The position numbers and the translations under genes are program-made. From assembly GCF_000379065.1 (NCBI RefSeq), contig NZ_KB900614.1, forward strand, positions 2,223,149 to 2,287,148: DNA of 64,000 nt, in the 5' to 3' direction. The notes below the pieces were generated by a model. It saw only the letters and a program-made list of their open reading frames with translations. It had not been told where the DNA came from and did no database searches. Source of the DNA: Salinispora mooreana. GTDB taxonomy: Bacteria; Actinomycetota; Actinomycetes; Mycobacteriales; Micromonosporaceae. Shown piece by piece: positions 8,299 to 17,279 of this stretch. The first letter of the stretch is position 1, and each line of letters starts with the position of its first letter.

Positions 8299-9167
8299 GA
8301 CAACTCCTCCGCAAGTGCAGAAATCAGCCTCGCCGACTCGCGCACGGTGAGCGCGGCCTCCCGGAGGCGATCGTACGCGCGGACATATCGCAGCGCCTTG
8401 TCCGACTCCATGAAGAGCCGTCCGCCAAGCGTCTCGGCATGCGCGACGTCGGTGTAGGGCGGAGGCATCTTGAAGAGCCAGAACGTGCCGTCCAAGCCCG
8501 CGTGCAGACCGAGGGTGGTGGACAGGACCCGGATCTCGACCGTCGGCTTTTTCAGCGCCTGCACCAGGTGGTTGAGCTGGGCCGCCATTACCTGCCGGCT
8601 CATCACCGGACGCCGTAGGACCGATTCCTCAACGATCACGGCGAGTCGCGTAGCGGTGGGCTGTTCCAACAGGCGCTGCCGGTCCATCCGGAGCTGAACC
8701 CACTTCCGGATCTGCACCTCGCTGGTGGAACTGGCCTCCGCGTTCCGGATCACCGCCTCGGCGTAGTCCCTGGTTTGCAGTAGGCCGGGTATGAGCAAGG
8801 AGGCGTAGGTACACACTTGGTCCGCTCTCGACTCCAGCCAGGGAAAGTCTATGAACGACGTGTCATAGATCGTCTGATCGAAGTCGTTGTCCCAGCGATC
8901 AACCCGCCAGGCGTCCTGTGCAAGCTGGATGATCCGGGTTCGTTCCCGCTCGTCGTAGACCCCGTAGAGATCCAACAGTTCCACGACGAGATCTCGACGG
9001 AAAGGCCACTCGGCTCGCTCGTACCGGGCCAGCGACGAGAAGTCCCGCTCCAGGAACTGGGCCACGTACTTGAGCGTCAGGCCACGTCGCTCGCGCAGCT
9101 CCCGCATCTGTTGGCCGAGCCACTGCGCCCGAAGCGTCCGCACGAAGGCTTCTCTCTTGACGGCCAT
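8295..9167 (-). CDS. XRE-family regulator with DUF5753 domain (WhiJ-like)
   Basis: A 290-residue regulator. An N-terminal helix-turn-helix (about 15-70, with LGQQMRELRERRGLTLKYVA) is followed by a DUF5753 domain (about 95-285, with LLIPGLLQTRDYAEAVI and the VEIRVLSTTLGLHAGLDGTF region). The ATG at 9167 has GAGAGG eight bases upstream; a longer frame extends to 9491 without support. It forms an overlapping two-gene unit with the DUF397 protein. Its targets are unknown; family members regulate development and antibiotic production. Confidence 0.92.
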   Translation of the reverse strand: MAVKREAFVRTLRAQWLGQQMRELRERRGLTLKYVAQFLERDFSSLARYERAEWPFRRDLVVELLDLYGVYDERERTRIIQLAQDAWRVDRWDNDFDQTIYDTSFIDFPWLESRADQVCTYASLLIPGLLQTRDYAEAVIRNAEASSTSEVQIRKWVQLRMDRQRLLEQPTATRLAVIVEESVLRRPVMSRQVMAAQLNHLVQALKKPTVEIRVLSTTLGLHAGLDGTFWLFKMPPPYTDVAHAETLGGRLFMESDKALRYVRAYDRLREAALTVRESARLISALAEELS

Positions 9168-9611
9168 GCTCACCTCTCCACGCATCCTGCCGAAATGGAT
9201 CCGTTGGTGTCGTTGCACCAATACCGAGGCCACTGGAAATGTGGCCTTCGGGTGAGGGTGATCACCGGCCCCCGGGGACGCCCGGTGCAAGCACGGCAAC
9301 CGCGGCTGTGCCAACAGCCGAGAAGGTGACGAGAGACGGCCTGGCGTGTGGCTGACGCATACCGGCTCTCGTCGGGCCTCAACGTGGAGCCGCGATAGGC
9401 GCGCATTACGGCTCCGACCGACTTGACGAATACCTATCACGGAAAGGCGGGTCCCCGCGACCCTGCCTCGCCGCGAACTGACACCACCCACCGGCAGCCC
9501 GGTGGCCGTACCGCCAAGGAGGCTGCGGTCGTCGGGCGGGGCGGCCCTGCGCCGGAATTCTCCCCTCCGACCGGGGCCGCCCCTTCCAACACCACCGAAG
9601 GGATCCGATCA
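9168..9611. other. Divergent intergenic region, 444 bp
   Basis: It separates the XRE regulator from the DivIVA-like gene. I see no convincing gene on either strand. Apart from the strong hairpin listed at 9538-9583 there is no recognisable promoter or operator. Confidence 0.6.
9538..9583 (+). promoter_or_regulatory. Strong hairpin in the leader of the DivIVA-like gene
   Basis: A perfect 10-bp inverted repeat (GGGGCGGCCC / GGGCCGCCCC) with a 26-base loop lies 28 bases ahead of the ATG at 9612. It could be a leader structure or a terminator of upstream transcription. Confidence 0.45.
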
Positions 9612-9863
9612 ATGCGTTACGGCACCGTCTACGGCGGCACCGAGCAACTTCATCCCCGCCTCGTCCGCGAACGGAACTTCGCCACGGTGGGCCTCGGCCG
9701 GCGCGGCCTGGACCCCCAGGAGGTACGACACTTCCTGCACCGGGTCGCGCACGAGCTGGCCACTCTGCGGCAGGAGGTGGCTCGGCTCCACGACGAGAAC
9801 ACCCGGATCAAGCGGGCGCTGCGCGACTGGCAGAGCGCCCAGTCCCGACGGCGCACGCCCTGA
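9612..9863 (+). CDS. Short DivIVA-domain protein
   Basis: An 83-residue protein. It carries the DivIVA-type N-terminal signature (FATVGLGRRGLDPQEVRHFLHRVAHEL) and a short heptad-patterned coiled coil (about 45-70). DivIVA proteins bind curved membrane and organise polar growth in actinomycetes. This one is far shorter than true DivIVA/Wag31 and lacks the long C-terminal coiled coil, so it is more likely one of the accessory DivIVA-domain proteins common in Micromonosporaceae. The frame is open from 9423, but 9612 is the first Met at the domain boundary. Confidence 0.75.
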   Translation: MRYGTVYGGTEQLHPRLVRERNFATVGLGRRGLDPQEVRHFLHRVAHELATLRQEVARLHDENTRIKRALRDWQSAQSRRRTP

Positions 9864-9909
9864 CCGACCCCGGGCCCCCAATCCGCCCCCGACGGTCCGT
9901 ACCTCTAGA

Positions 9910-11592
9910 TCATTCTTTTGCCCCTGGTGTCGCGGTTCTTCTGAACACCCCGACCAGGGCCGCGCCGGTGAGGGTGAGTAGGAATCCGACTGCGAGGATG
10001 GTGGGCAGGCTGACACCCGTCACTGGGAGGATGGGCTTTCGGACTACGACTGTCGTGGGGTTGGATGTTGAGGCTGGGCAATTGCCGTCGCCGTTGTAGC
10101 GCGCCCGGATGGTGTGTTCGCCGGGTGTCAGACGTGTGACCGTGCGGGTTGCGGTGGCGATGGGGCTCCCGGACAGAGGTTCAGTGCCCAGGACCTTCGT
10201 GCCGTCCAGGAAGGTCACGGTCCCCGTGGGGATGCCGCCGGTGCAGGTCACGGTAGCGGTGAGAGTGACGGGTTGATCCGGTTTCGGGTTCGGTGGGGAC
10301 ACCTGCAAGGTTGTGGTTGATGTCGGCCGGACGATAGCCAGACTGTGGAAGCCGCCGCCGGCGACGGCGGTGATCGTGCTGCCGGCCGGCAGATCCACCG
10401 CAACCGGGGTACTGCTACTGGTGGTGGTCCCATCGCCCAACTGGCCGGAATCGTTGGCGCCCCAAGCCAGCACGGTGCCGGTGGAGGTCAACGCCAGACT
10501 GTGGGCGGCCCCGGCGGCGATGGCGGTGATCGTGGTGCCGGCCGGCAGATCCACCGCAACCGGGGTGCTGCTACTGGTGGTGGTCCCATCGCCCAACTGA
10601 CCCAAGGCGTTGAGGCCCCAGGCCAGCCCAGTGCCGGCGGAGGTCAACCCCAGACTATGGCGGTTGCCGGCGGCGACGGCGGTGATCGTGGTGCCGGCCG
10701 GCAAGTCCACCGCAACCGGGGTACTGCTGTTGGTGATGGTCCCATCGCCCAACTGACCCAAGTCGTTAAGGCCCCAAGCCAGCACGGTGCCGACGGAGGT
10801 CACCGCGAGACTGTGGAAGCGGCCGCCGGCAAGCGCGGTGATCGTGGTGCCGACCGGCACATCCACCACAACCGGGGTACTGCTGCTGATGGTGGTCCCA
10901 TCACCCAACTGACCGGAACCGTTGGCACCCCAGGCCAACACGGTGCCAACGGAGGTCAACGCCAGACTGTGGAAGCCGCCGCCGGCAAGCGCGGTGATCG
11001 TGGTGCCGACCGGTAAGTCCACCACAACCGGGGTGCTGCTACTGGTGGTGGTCCCATCACCCAACTGACCGAAGTCGTTGAAGCCCCAAGCCAGCACAGT
11101 GCCGGCAGAGGTCAACGCCAGGCTGTGAGAGTTGCCGGCGGCGATGGCGGTGATCGTGATGCCGACTGGTAAGTCCACCACAACCGGGGTGCTGCTACTG
11201 GTGGTGGTCCCATCACCCAACTGACCGGAACCGTTGGCACCCCAGGCCAACACGGTGCCAACGGAGGTCAACGCCAGACTGTGGAGACCGCCGCCGGCAA
11301 GCGCGGTGATCGTGATGCCGACTGGCAAGTCCACCACAACCGGGGTACTGCTACTGGTGGTGGTCCCATCACCCAACTGACCGGAACCGTTGGCACCCCA
11401 GGCCAGGCCGATACCAGGGGGGCCCGCTGCCGCCGACGGCCCGCCCTGCGCGAGCGCGCGCGCCGCGCCGACCGAGGTTGTGCCCAGCACGATCGCCAAC
11501 ATCAGCGGTACCGCGAACAGCCCCCGCACACTCGCGAGCCGGGCCCAGCTCTTTATCGCGTCCGCAACCTTGCCGGTCCAGAAACTCGCCAC
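9910..11592 (-). CDS. Sortase-anchored RCC1-repeat surface protein
   Basis: A 560-residue cell-surface protein. It has a signal peptide (hydrophobic core about 27-48), seven 52-residue RCC1-type repeats (about 64-424, each with AWG-x-N-x-x-GQLGDGT), one bacterial Ig-like domain (about 428-520) and a C-terminal sorting signal: LPVTG, a hydrophobic helix and a basic/charged tail. RCC1 repeats fold as a beta-propeller and seven is a complete propeller. The sequence therefore predicts an exported propeller on an Ig stalk linked to peptidoglycan by sortase. The binding partner is unknown. Repeats are nearly identical at DNA level, indicating recent internal duplication. No sortase gene is in the window. 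Confidence 0.88.
   Translation of the reverse strand: MASFWTGKVADAIKSWARLASVRGLFAVPLMLAIVLGTTSVGAARALAQGGPSAAAGPPGIGLAWGANGSGQLGDGTTTSSSTPVVVDLPVGITITALAGGGLHSLALTSVGTVLAWGANGSGQLGDGTTTSSSTPVVVDLPVGITITAIAAGNSHSLALTSAGTVLAWGFNDFGQLGDGTTTSSSTPVVVDLPVGTTITALAGGGFHSLALTSVGTVLAWGANGSGQLGDGTTISSSTPVVVDVPVGTTITALAGGRFHSLAVTSVGTVLAWGLNDLGQLGDGTITNSSTPVAVDLPAGTTITAVAAGNRHSLGLTSAGTGLAWGLNALGQLGDGTTTSSSTPVAVDLPAGTTITAIAAGAAHSLALTSTGTVLAWGANDSGQLGDGTTTSSSTPVAVDLPAGSTITAVAGGGFHSLAIVRPTSTTTLQVSPPNPKPDQPVTLTATVTCTGGIPTGTVTFLDGTKVLGTEPLSGSPIATATRTVTRLTPGEHTIRARYNGDGNCPASTSNPTTVVVRKPILPVTGVSLPTILAVGFLLTLTGAALVGVFRRTATPGAKE
10321..11403 (-). repeat. Seven tandem 156-bp coding repeats
   Basis: The RCC1 units recur every 156 bp with very high nucleotide identity, particularly around the GGTGATCGTG and GTACTGCTACTGG blocks. 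This suggests recent unit duplication or homogenisation inside the surface-protein gene. Confidence 0.9.
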
Positions 11593-11789
11593 TTACCCCT
11601 ACCCCTGCACCGTGTCGAAAGCTCGCCCGCCGCAAGGTATAAGCGAACGAAGCAGGCATAGGTGACGAAGGGCCCGGAGCCGAAGAACGACCAGAACGGC
11701 AACCAGCAGTCGGGGAAGAAGCTCGGTGTACAGTTCGCGGGCAAACGAGTCCGGGAGCGAGTCGCAGCCCGACACCTCAACCAGAACGG

Positions 11790-12908
11790 TCAGACGCGAA
11801 CCAGCATCTTGTCGTCAACGACATCGAAGGACGTATTCACCCCGGACTCGGCCGTGATCTCCGCCAGGTAGTCGCGGACCGCACGCCCCTCGGGCGTGTC
11901 CACCCGGTACGGCACCGGCTCGTTCTCCTCATTGATGACCACGGGCAGGATCTCGACCCGACTGATGTCGCCGTCAGCGATGTGGAGCCGGGCGATCGCC
12001 GAGTTCCGTCCCTCCGCCTTCAGATCCCGGCCGGGGGAGAGCTCTTGGTGGAACGCGTGGGCTTTGTCGAGCCATTCCCGACTGAACGACCGCCACCAGG
12101 AGTCGTTGAGGTCGAGGGCGAAGTTGCCGAGGCTGTAGAAGATCACCTTGCCCTGGTAGACCTCGACCGGTTTGAGGATGTGCGGGTGATGCCCGAGCAC
12201 CGCGTCCGCACCGGCGTCGATCGCGGCATGGGCCACCACCGGCTGATAGTCCGCGAGCTTCGCGCGCTGGAAGTGCAGGCCCCAGTGGAGCGACACGAGC
12301 AGCACGTCCACCTCGTCCCGCAGCCGGGAGATGTCCGCGGTGAGCGCCGCCAGATCGGCGTCGTTGGTGTGGGTGGAGATCAGGGCCGGCCCGCCGGGCT
12401 GATCGGACTCGAACGGTTCGTAGTGCGTCATCGCCCGCATCGGCGCCACCCCGTGCTTGTCCCGCCCGGCGTAGTAGCCCTCCGGCGCGACCGAACAGTA
12501 GGCCAGGAAGCCGACCCGGGTGCCGTCGCGCTCGACGATCCCCGGCCGCCGGGCCTCGTCCATGTCAGCGCCCGCGCCCACCACGGTGATGCCGTCGCGC
12601 CGGAGCCGCCCGATGCAGTCGAGCAGCGCGTCGACACCCCAGTCGCCGGTGTGGTTGCTCGCCATCGAGATGACATCGAAGCCCGCGCGCGGGAGCGCGG
12701 CGTAGTTCGCCACGTCGTGCGGGACCGCGCCGCGCGGCCCGGAGGAGCCCCGGGACCCCTCGTCGGAGTACGCGGTCTCTAGCTGACCGAAGGTGATGTC
12801 GGCCTCAACCAGTTGGCCGCGCACGTGCCGGAATATCTCGTCCGGACGGTCCCGCGCGACGAGCAGATCGCCAACGGCGGCGACCACGAACCCCTCAGCA
12901 TCTCCCAC
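11790..12908 (-). CDS. CapA-family metallophosphoesterase-like protein
   Basis: A 372-residue protein of the CapA/PgsA family (calcineurin-like fold), named for poly-gamma-glutamate synthesis. Visible family features are the N-terminal VGDLL, the NLE-type segment (FGQLETAYSD), SMASNHTGDWG, LVSLHWGLHF and the H-rich DAVLGHHPHILKPVEVYQG near residue 240, followed by FYSLGNFALD. There is no signal peptide, unlike the lipoprotein members of the family, and no capB/capC genes are nearby. Capsule synthesis is therefore doubtful. The GTG at 12908 sits seven bases from a TANNNT hexamer, so it may be translated leaderless. Confidence 0.86.
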   Translation of the reverse strand: MGDAEGFVVAAVGDLLVARDRPDEIFRHVRGQLVEADITFGQLETAYSDEGSRGSSGPRGAVPHDVANYAALPRAGFDVISMASNHTGDWGVDALLDCIGRLRRDGITVVGAGADMDEARRPGIVERDGTRVGFLAYCSVAPEGYYAGRDKHGVAPMRAMTHYEPFESDQPGGPALISTHTNDADLAALTADISRLRDEVDVLLVSLHWGLHFQRAKLADYQPVVAHAAIDAGADAVLGHHPHILKPVEVYQGKVIFYSLGNFALDLNDSWWRSFSREWLDKAHAFHQELSPGRDLKAEGRNSAIARLHIADGDISRVEILPVVINEENEPVPYRVDTPEGRAVRDYLAEITAESGVNTSFDVVDDKMLVRV

Positions 12909-12915
12909 AGCATCG

Positions 12916-12921
12916 ACGCTA
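12916..12921 (-). promoter_or_regulatory. Putative -10 element, leaderless capA-like gene
   Basis: TAGCGT on the minus strand lies seven bases before the GTG at 12908. This spacing places the transcription start at or next to the start codon. No clear -35 is seen. Confidence 0.4.
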
Positions 12922-13005
12922 GCACTGCTGGTAACCGGCTATCGGTGGATCGCGGTGCGGCGCTGCACCGATCCCGCCCCAGCGCCGCACCGCCCGGATT
13001 AGCCT

Positions 13006-13019
13006 GGGACCAGAGGCCG
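13006..13019 (+). promoter_or_regulatory. DosR/DevR-like box a
   Basis: GGGACCAGAGGCCG matches 10 of 14 positions of the mycobacterial DosR core GGGACTWWAGTCCC, 28 bases ahead of the universal stress protein start. Confidence 0.45.
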
Positions 13020-13047
13020 AGCAGGTGGCTGCGGAGGTGATGCCGAC

Positions 13048-13872
13048 ATGGCGGCAGCCAGTGATGCGCCGGTGCTCGCCGCCGTCGGCTCGGAGCAGGA
13101 CCTACCGCTGGTCGACCTCGCCGCGCGGGAGGCCGTAGCCTTCGGCCATCCCCTGCGACTGATCCACACCTTCGACTGGGGGGCCGCCTTCAAGGCACCG
13201 TCGATCGCCGGCACGCACGACGAGGCAGCCAGGCTCCTCGACCGCGCCACCAAGATCGCCCGGGAGGTTGACGAGACCCTGTCGGTGCGCGACGACATCA
13301 CCGAGGGCTCTACCGTGGAGACGCTGATTCGCGTGTCGGAGACGGCCTTCCTGATCGCGGTCGGCGACAGCGGCATGAGCACGCGGGAACTCGGCTGCTT
13401 CATCCCCGCCGACACGCCGGCGGTGCAGGTCGTCGCCCGGGCGGGCTGCCCAGTACTGGTGGTCCGCCACGACACCCCGTCGAAGGGGCCGGTGCTGGTT
13501 GGCGTGGACGGCTCGGTCGGCTCCCGCCAGGCCCTGAAGTGGGCGTTTGACTGCGCCGTCCGTCGGGCCGGCCGCCTGGTCGCCGTCCGGGCGGTGGAGC
13601 AGGGCCACGACGACGCACCAGAGATCCTCGCCGAGGTGGTAGCGGATGTCGGCGGCCCGGAGCCGGCCGTGCCGGTGGAGTGTCACACCATCCGGGGCGC
13701 TCCTGGCGATGTCCTGGTGGAGCAGTCCCGATCCGCACAGCTGGTGGTGGTGGCCGCACGCGGCCACCAGCCCGGCCGAGGAATGATCGGCTCAGCCTGC
13801 CAGGCCGTGCTCTACCACTCGCCCACGCCCATGGTGGTGGTGCGAGGACTCGCCCCGGCTGAGAGTCCGTAA
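13048..13872 (+). CDS. Universal stress protein, two UspA domains
   Basis: A 274-residue tandem UspA protein. Domain 1 (about 7-145) is diverged: the usual nucleotide-binding Gly loop is poorly conserved (VGDSGMSTRELG). Domain 2 (about 150-268) has the clearer VGVDGS start and a partial G-x2-G-x9 loop (ARGHQPGRGMIGS). The ATG at 13048 follows GGAGGTGA. Tandem USPs of this kind are among the most strongly induced DosR-regulon members in mycobacteria. A DosR-like box sits directly upstream and phosphoketolase directly downstream, which favours a role in hypoxic or stationary-phase adaptation. Confidence 0.93.
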   Translation: MAAASDAPVLAAVGSEQDLPLVDLAAREAVAFGHPLRLIHTFDWGAAFKAPSIAGTHDEAARLLDRATKIAREVDETLSVRDDITEGSTVETLIRVSETAFLIAVGDSGMSTRELGCFIPADTPAVQVVARAGCPVLVVRHDTPSKGPVLVGVDGSVGSRQALKWAFDCAVRRAGRLVAVRAVEQGHDDAPEILAEVVADVGGPEPAVPVECHTIRGAPGDVLVEQSRSAQLVVVAARGHQPGRGMIGSACQAVLYHSPTPMVVVRGLAPAESP

Positions 13873-13877
13873 GAACC

Positions 13878-13891
13878 GGGACCTATGCCTC
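13878..13891 (+). promoter_or_regulatory. DosR/DevR-like box b
   Basis: GGGACCTATGCCTC matches 10 of 14 positions of the DosR core. It lies just after the USP stop and 79 bases ahead of the phosphoketolase ATG. Confidence 0.45.
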
Positions 13892-13970
13892 TTAACCCGG
13901 CCGTAGCTAGCGACGAGGCTAACCACAACGCCCCGGATGCGCCGCACCTGACCGAGAGGCTTAGATAGAG

Positions 13971-16370
13971 ATGAGCATCGCAACCGCCCAGCACAACCCT
14001 CTGACCGAAGAAGAACTACGCCGACTGGACGCGTACTGGCGGGCGGCGAACTACCTCACGGTCGGGCAGATCTACCTCCGAAGCAACCCGCTGCTACGCG
14101 AGCCACTCACCGTGGAGCATGTCAAGCCGCGACTCCTCGGGCACTGGGGCACCAGCCCCGGACTGAACCTGCTCTACGCGCACCTCAACCGGGTCATCGT
14201 CGCCCGCGACCTGAACGCCATCTACATCACCGGTCCCGGCCACGGCGGTCCCGCGCTCGTGGCGAACACCTGGCTGGAGGGCACGTGGAGCGAGCTCTAC
14301 CACGGCACCTGCCAGGACGAGGCCGGCATGGCGCAGCTCTTCTGCCAGTTCTCCTTCCCCGGCGGCATTCCCAGCCACGTGGCTGCGGAGGTGCCGGGAT
14401 CGATTCACGAGGGCGGTGAACTCGGGTACGCGCTCAGCCACGCCTACGGTGCCGCGTTCGACAACCCGGACCTGCTGGTCGCGTGCGTGATCGGCGACGG
14501 CGAGGCGGAGACCGGGCCGCTGGCCGGTAGCTGGCTGTCGAACGTGTTCCTCAACCCGGCCCGCGACGGCGCGGTGTTGCCCATCCTGCACCTCAACGGC
14601 TACAAGATCGCCAACCCGACGGTGTTGGATCGGCTCCCCGAGTCCGACCTGCTGGATCTGATGCGTGGGTACGGCCACGAGCCGTACCTGGTTGCCGGGG
14701 ACGATCCGGCCACGGTGCACCAGACGCTCGCCGCGACCATGGACCGGGCGCTGGACGAGATCGCCGCCATCCAACAGCGGGCCCGCTCCGGTGGCAAGAT
14801 CGAGCGCCCGCGCTGGCCGATGATCGTGCTCCGTACGCCGAAGGGCTGGACCGGGCCGCGCGATGTTGACGGCAATCGGGTGGAGGGCACCCACCGCGCG
14901 CACCAGGTGCCGCTGTCGAAGGTGCGCCAGGACCCGCAGCACCTGGCCGAGTTGGAGCGCTGGCTTCGCAGCTACCGCCCGGAGGAGCTCTTCGACGCGA
15001 CCGGGGCGCCGGTGGCCGAGCTGTTGGACCTGCCGCCGAAGGGCGACCGCCGGATGAGCGCCAACCCGGTCGCCAACGGCGGGCAGGTAATGCGTGATCT
15101 GGTCCTGCCCGACTTCCGCGACTACGCGGTGGACGTGCCCCAACCTGGTACGCCGGCCACCAGTGCCACCGGCGCGCTCGGCCGCTGGATCCGCGATGTC
15201 ATCGCCGCGAACCCGGAGACGTTCCGGCTCTTCGGTCCGGACGAGGTCGCCTCCAACCGGCTCGGCGCCGCCTTCGAGGTCACCGACCGGGCCTGGGTGG
15301 CGGCCACCGTCCCCGGGGACGAGAACCTCTCCCCCGACGGTCGGGTGATGGAGGTGCTCTCCGAGCACCTCTGCCAGGGCTGGCTGGAGGGGTACCTGCT
15401 GACCGGCCGACACGGCCTCTTCACCAGCTACGAGGCGTTCATCCACATCGTCGACTCGATGGTCAATCAGCACGCCAAGTGGCTGAAGGTGACCCGGGAC
15501 ATCCCCTGGCGACAGCCGGTGGCCTCGCTGAACTACCTGCTCTCCAGCCACGTCTGGCGGCAGGACCACAACGGCTTCTCACACCAGGACCCGGGCTTCA
15601 TCGACCACGTCGTGAACAAGAAGGCCGAGGTGGTCCGGGTCTACCTGCCGCCGGACGGAAACACCCTGCTCGCCACGATGAGCCACTGCCTGCGCAGCCG
15701 GCACTACATCAACGTGGTCGTCGCGGGGAAGCAGCCCCAGCCGAGCTGGCTGTCGATGGACGAGGCGATCCTGCACTGCCGGCGCGGGATCGGCATCTGG
15801 AACTGGGCCAGCAACGACGGTGGTGCGGAGCCGGACGTGGTGCTCGCCTGCGCCGGGGACGTCCCGACGCTGGAAACCCTCGCGGCGGTCGACCTGCTGC
15901 GCCAGCACCTGCCCGAGCTGAGGGTCCGGGTGGTCAACGTGGTTGACCTGATGCGCCTGCAACCGTCGAGCGAGCACCCGCACGGGCTGCCGGACTCGGA
16001 GTTCGACACCATCTTCACCACCGACAAGCCGATCATCTTCGCGTACCACGGCTACCCGTGGCTCATCCACCGCCTGACCTACCGCCGGGCCAACCACTCC
16101 AACCTGCACGTTCGCGGCTACAAGGAGGAGGGCACCACCACCACTCCGTTCGACATGGTGATGCTCAACGACCTGGACCGGTTCCATCTGGTCATCGACG
16201 TGATCGACCGGGTACCCGAGCTCGGTGCGCGGGCGGCGCACCTGCGGCAGGAGATGGTGGACGCCCGCCAGTCGTGCCGGGACTACACCCGCAGGCACGG
16301 CGCCGACGACCCACGGGTGGCGCAGTGGCGGTGGGTCCGCGAGGCTGACGACACCGGCGTGAGCGAATAG
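13971..16370 (+). CDS. xfp: Xylulose-5-phosphate/fructose-6-phosphate phosphoketolase
   Basis: A 799-residue thiamine-diphosphate enzyme that splits xylulose-5-P or fructose-6-P with phosphate to give acetyl phosphate. Family signatures are [17 protein letters not shown] near residue 85, [15 protein letters not shown] near 145, the ThDP-Mg motif GDGEAETGP near 170, and a C-terminal transketolase-like half. Full length is normal. The ATG at 13971 has GAGAGG upstream. It is followed after two bases by a second USP gene, so the two form an operon. Acetyl phosphate formation gives ATP through acetate kinase without respiration, which fits a low-oxygen module. Confidence 0.96.
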   Translation: MSIATAQHNPLTEEELRRLDAYWRAANYLTVGQIYLRSNPLLREPLTVEHVKPRLLGHWGTSPGLNLLYAHLNRVIVARDLNAIYITGPGHGGPALVANTWLEGTWSELYHGTCQDEAGMAQLFCQFSFPGGIPSHVAAEVPGSIHEGGELGYALSHAYGAAFDNPDLLVACVIGDGEAETGPLAGSWLSNVFLNPARDGAVLPILHLNGYKIANPTVLDRLPESDLLDLMRGYGHEPYLVAGDDPATVHQTLAATMDRALDEIAAIQQRARSGGKIERPRWPMIVLRTPKGWTGPRDVDGNRVEGTHRAHQVPLSKVRQDPQHLAELERWLRSYRPEELFDATGAPVAELLDLPPKGDRRMSANPVANGGQVMRDLVLPDFRDYAVDVPQPGTPATSATGALGRWIRDVIAANPETFRLFGPDEVASNRLGAAFEVTDRAWVAATVPGDENLSPDGRVMEVLSEHLCQGWLEGYLLTGRHGLFTSYEAFIHIVDSMVNQHAKWLKVTRDIPWRQPVASLNYLLSSHVWRQDHNGFSHQDPGFIDHVVNKKAEVVRVYLPPDGNTLLATMSHCLRSRHYINVVVAGKQPQPSWLSMDEAILHCRRGIGIWNWASNDGGAEPDVVLACAGDVPTLETLAAVDLLRQHLPELRVRVVNVVDLMRLQPSSEHPHGLPDSEFDTIFTTDKPIIFAYHGYPWLIHRLTYRRANHSNLHVRGYKEEGTTTTPFDMVMLNDLDRFHLVIDVIDRVPELGARAAHLRQEMVDARQSCRDYTRRHGADDPRVAQWRWVREADDTGVSE

Positions 16371-16372
16371 CA

Positions 16373-17239
16373 GTGCACGGGATCGAGATCCTGGTCGGCT
16401 ACGACGGCTCGCCGGATGCGGTCCGGGCCCGGGATTGGGCGCTGGTCGAGGCTGCCCGGAGTGGGCGGTCGGTGCACCTCGCCTACGTCTTCGAGTGGCT
16501 CACCATGGCCGGCTGGACCGGCCCTGGTGGGGGGCCCAGCGTCTGGCCCGACGACACCGCTCGGCAGCAGGCGGAGGAGCTGGTCCGGCAGGCGGCGGCG
16601 GACGCGACCAGCCCGGAGCTGACCGTCACCGGTGAGCTGTACGAGGGGCCGCCCGCGCTGGTGCTCCAGGAGCTCTCAGCGCGGGCCGGCCTGGTGGTAC
16701 TCGGTTCGCGCGGGCTCGGCGGCTTCGCCGGCCTCCTGGTCGGCTCGACGGCGGGATCGGTGGCCGCGCACGCCCACTGCCCGGTGGTGGTGGTCCGGGG
16801 AGGCGCCGACCACCGGGAGCGGACCGGGCACGTCGCGGCCGGGGTGGATGGCTCGGAGCAGTCGCTGCTCGCCCTGGGCTTCGCCGTCGAGCAGGCCGCC
16901 GCCCGAAAGGTAGCGCTGCACGTGCTGCGCGCGTGGCGTCCGCCGCCGGGTCAGCGCCCGCCGTCCGCCCCGGATGCCCGGACGGATGCTCGGGCGGCCC
17001 GCGCCGAGCTGGAGGAGTCACTGACCCGGTGGCGGCGAGCGTTCCCGGATCTCCAGATCACGGTGGAGGTGGCCGAGGGTAACCCGGCCGAGCTGCTCGT
17101 GACGGCCAGCCGCAACGCCCAGCTGGTCGTGGTCGGTAGCCGAGGCCGCGGCGGCCTGGCCGGGATGCTGCTCGGCTCGGTCAGCCAACAGCTACTGCAC
17201 CACGCGCACTCCCCGGTTGCCGTGGTCCGCGAACGCTGA
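16373..17239 (+). CDS. Universal stress protein, two UspA domains
   Basis: A 288-residue tandem UspA protein starting at GTG 16373, two bases after the phosphoketolase stop. Both domains keep the ATP-binding loop G-x2-G-x9-G-S (GSRGLGGFAGLLVGST near 122 and GSRGRGGLAGMLLGSV near 260), so ATP binding is expected, in contrast to the first USP upstream. The operon position ties it to phosphoketolase expression. USPs with this loop act as ATP-sensing growth or dormancy regulators in mycobacteria; a similar role here is inference. Confidence 0.94.
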   Translation: MHGIEILVGYDGSPDAVRARDWALVEAARSGRSVHLAYVFEWLTMAGWTGPGGGPSVWPDDTARQQAEELVRQAAADATSPELTVTGELYEGPPALVLQELSARAGLVVLGSRGLGGFAGLLVGSTAGSVAAHAHCPVVVVRGGADHRERTGHVAAGVDGSEQSLLALGFAVEQAAARKVALHVLRAWRPPPGQRPPSAPDARTDARAARAELEESLTRWRRAFPDLQITVEVAEGNPAELLVTASRNAQLVVVGSRGRGGLAGMLLGSVSQQLLHHAHSPVAVVRER

Positions 17240-17279
17240 GGCTGGCTATCACCGGCGGCGGGACGCGCTCTCGGGTGCG

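Noticed and set aside
10321..11403. Regular 156-bp repeats considered as a CRISPR-like array
   Set aside because: The repeats are in frame, code for RCC1 units and have no unique spacers.
11662..11871. Plus-strand frame (69 codons) between the RCC1 gene and the CapA-like gene
   Set aside because: Half of it lies antisense to the CapA-like gene, third positions are not G/C-biased and no ribosome site is seen.
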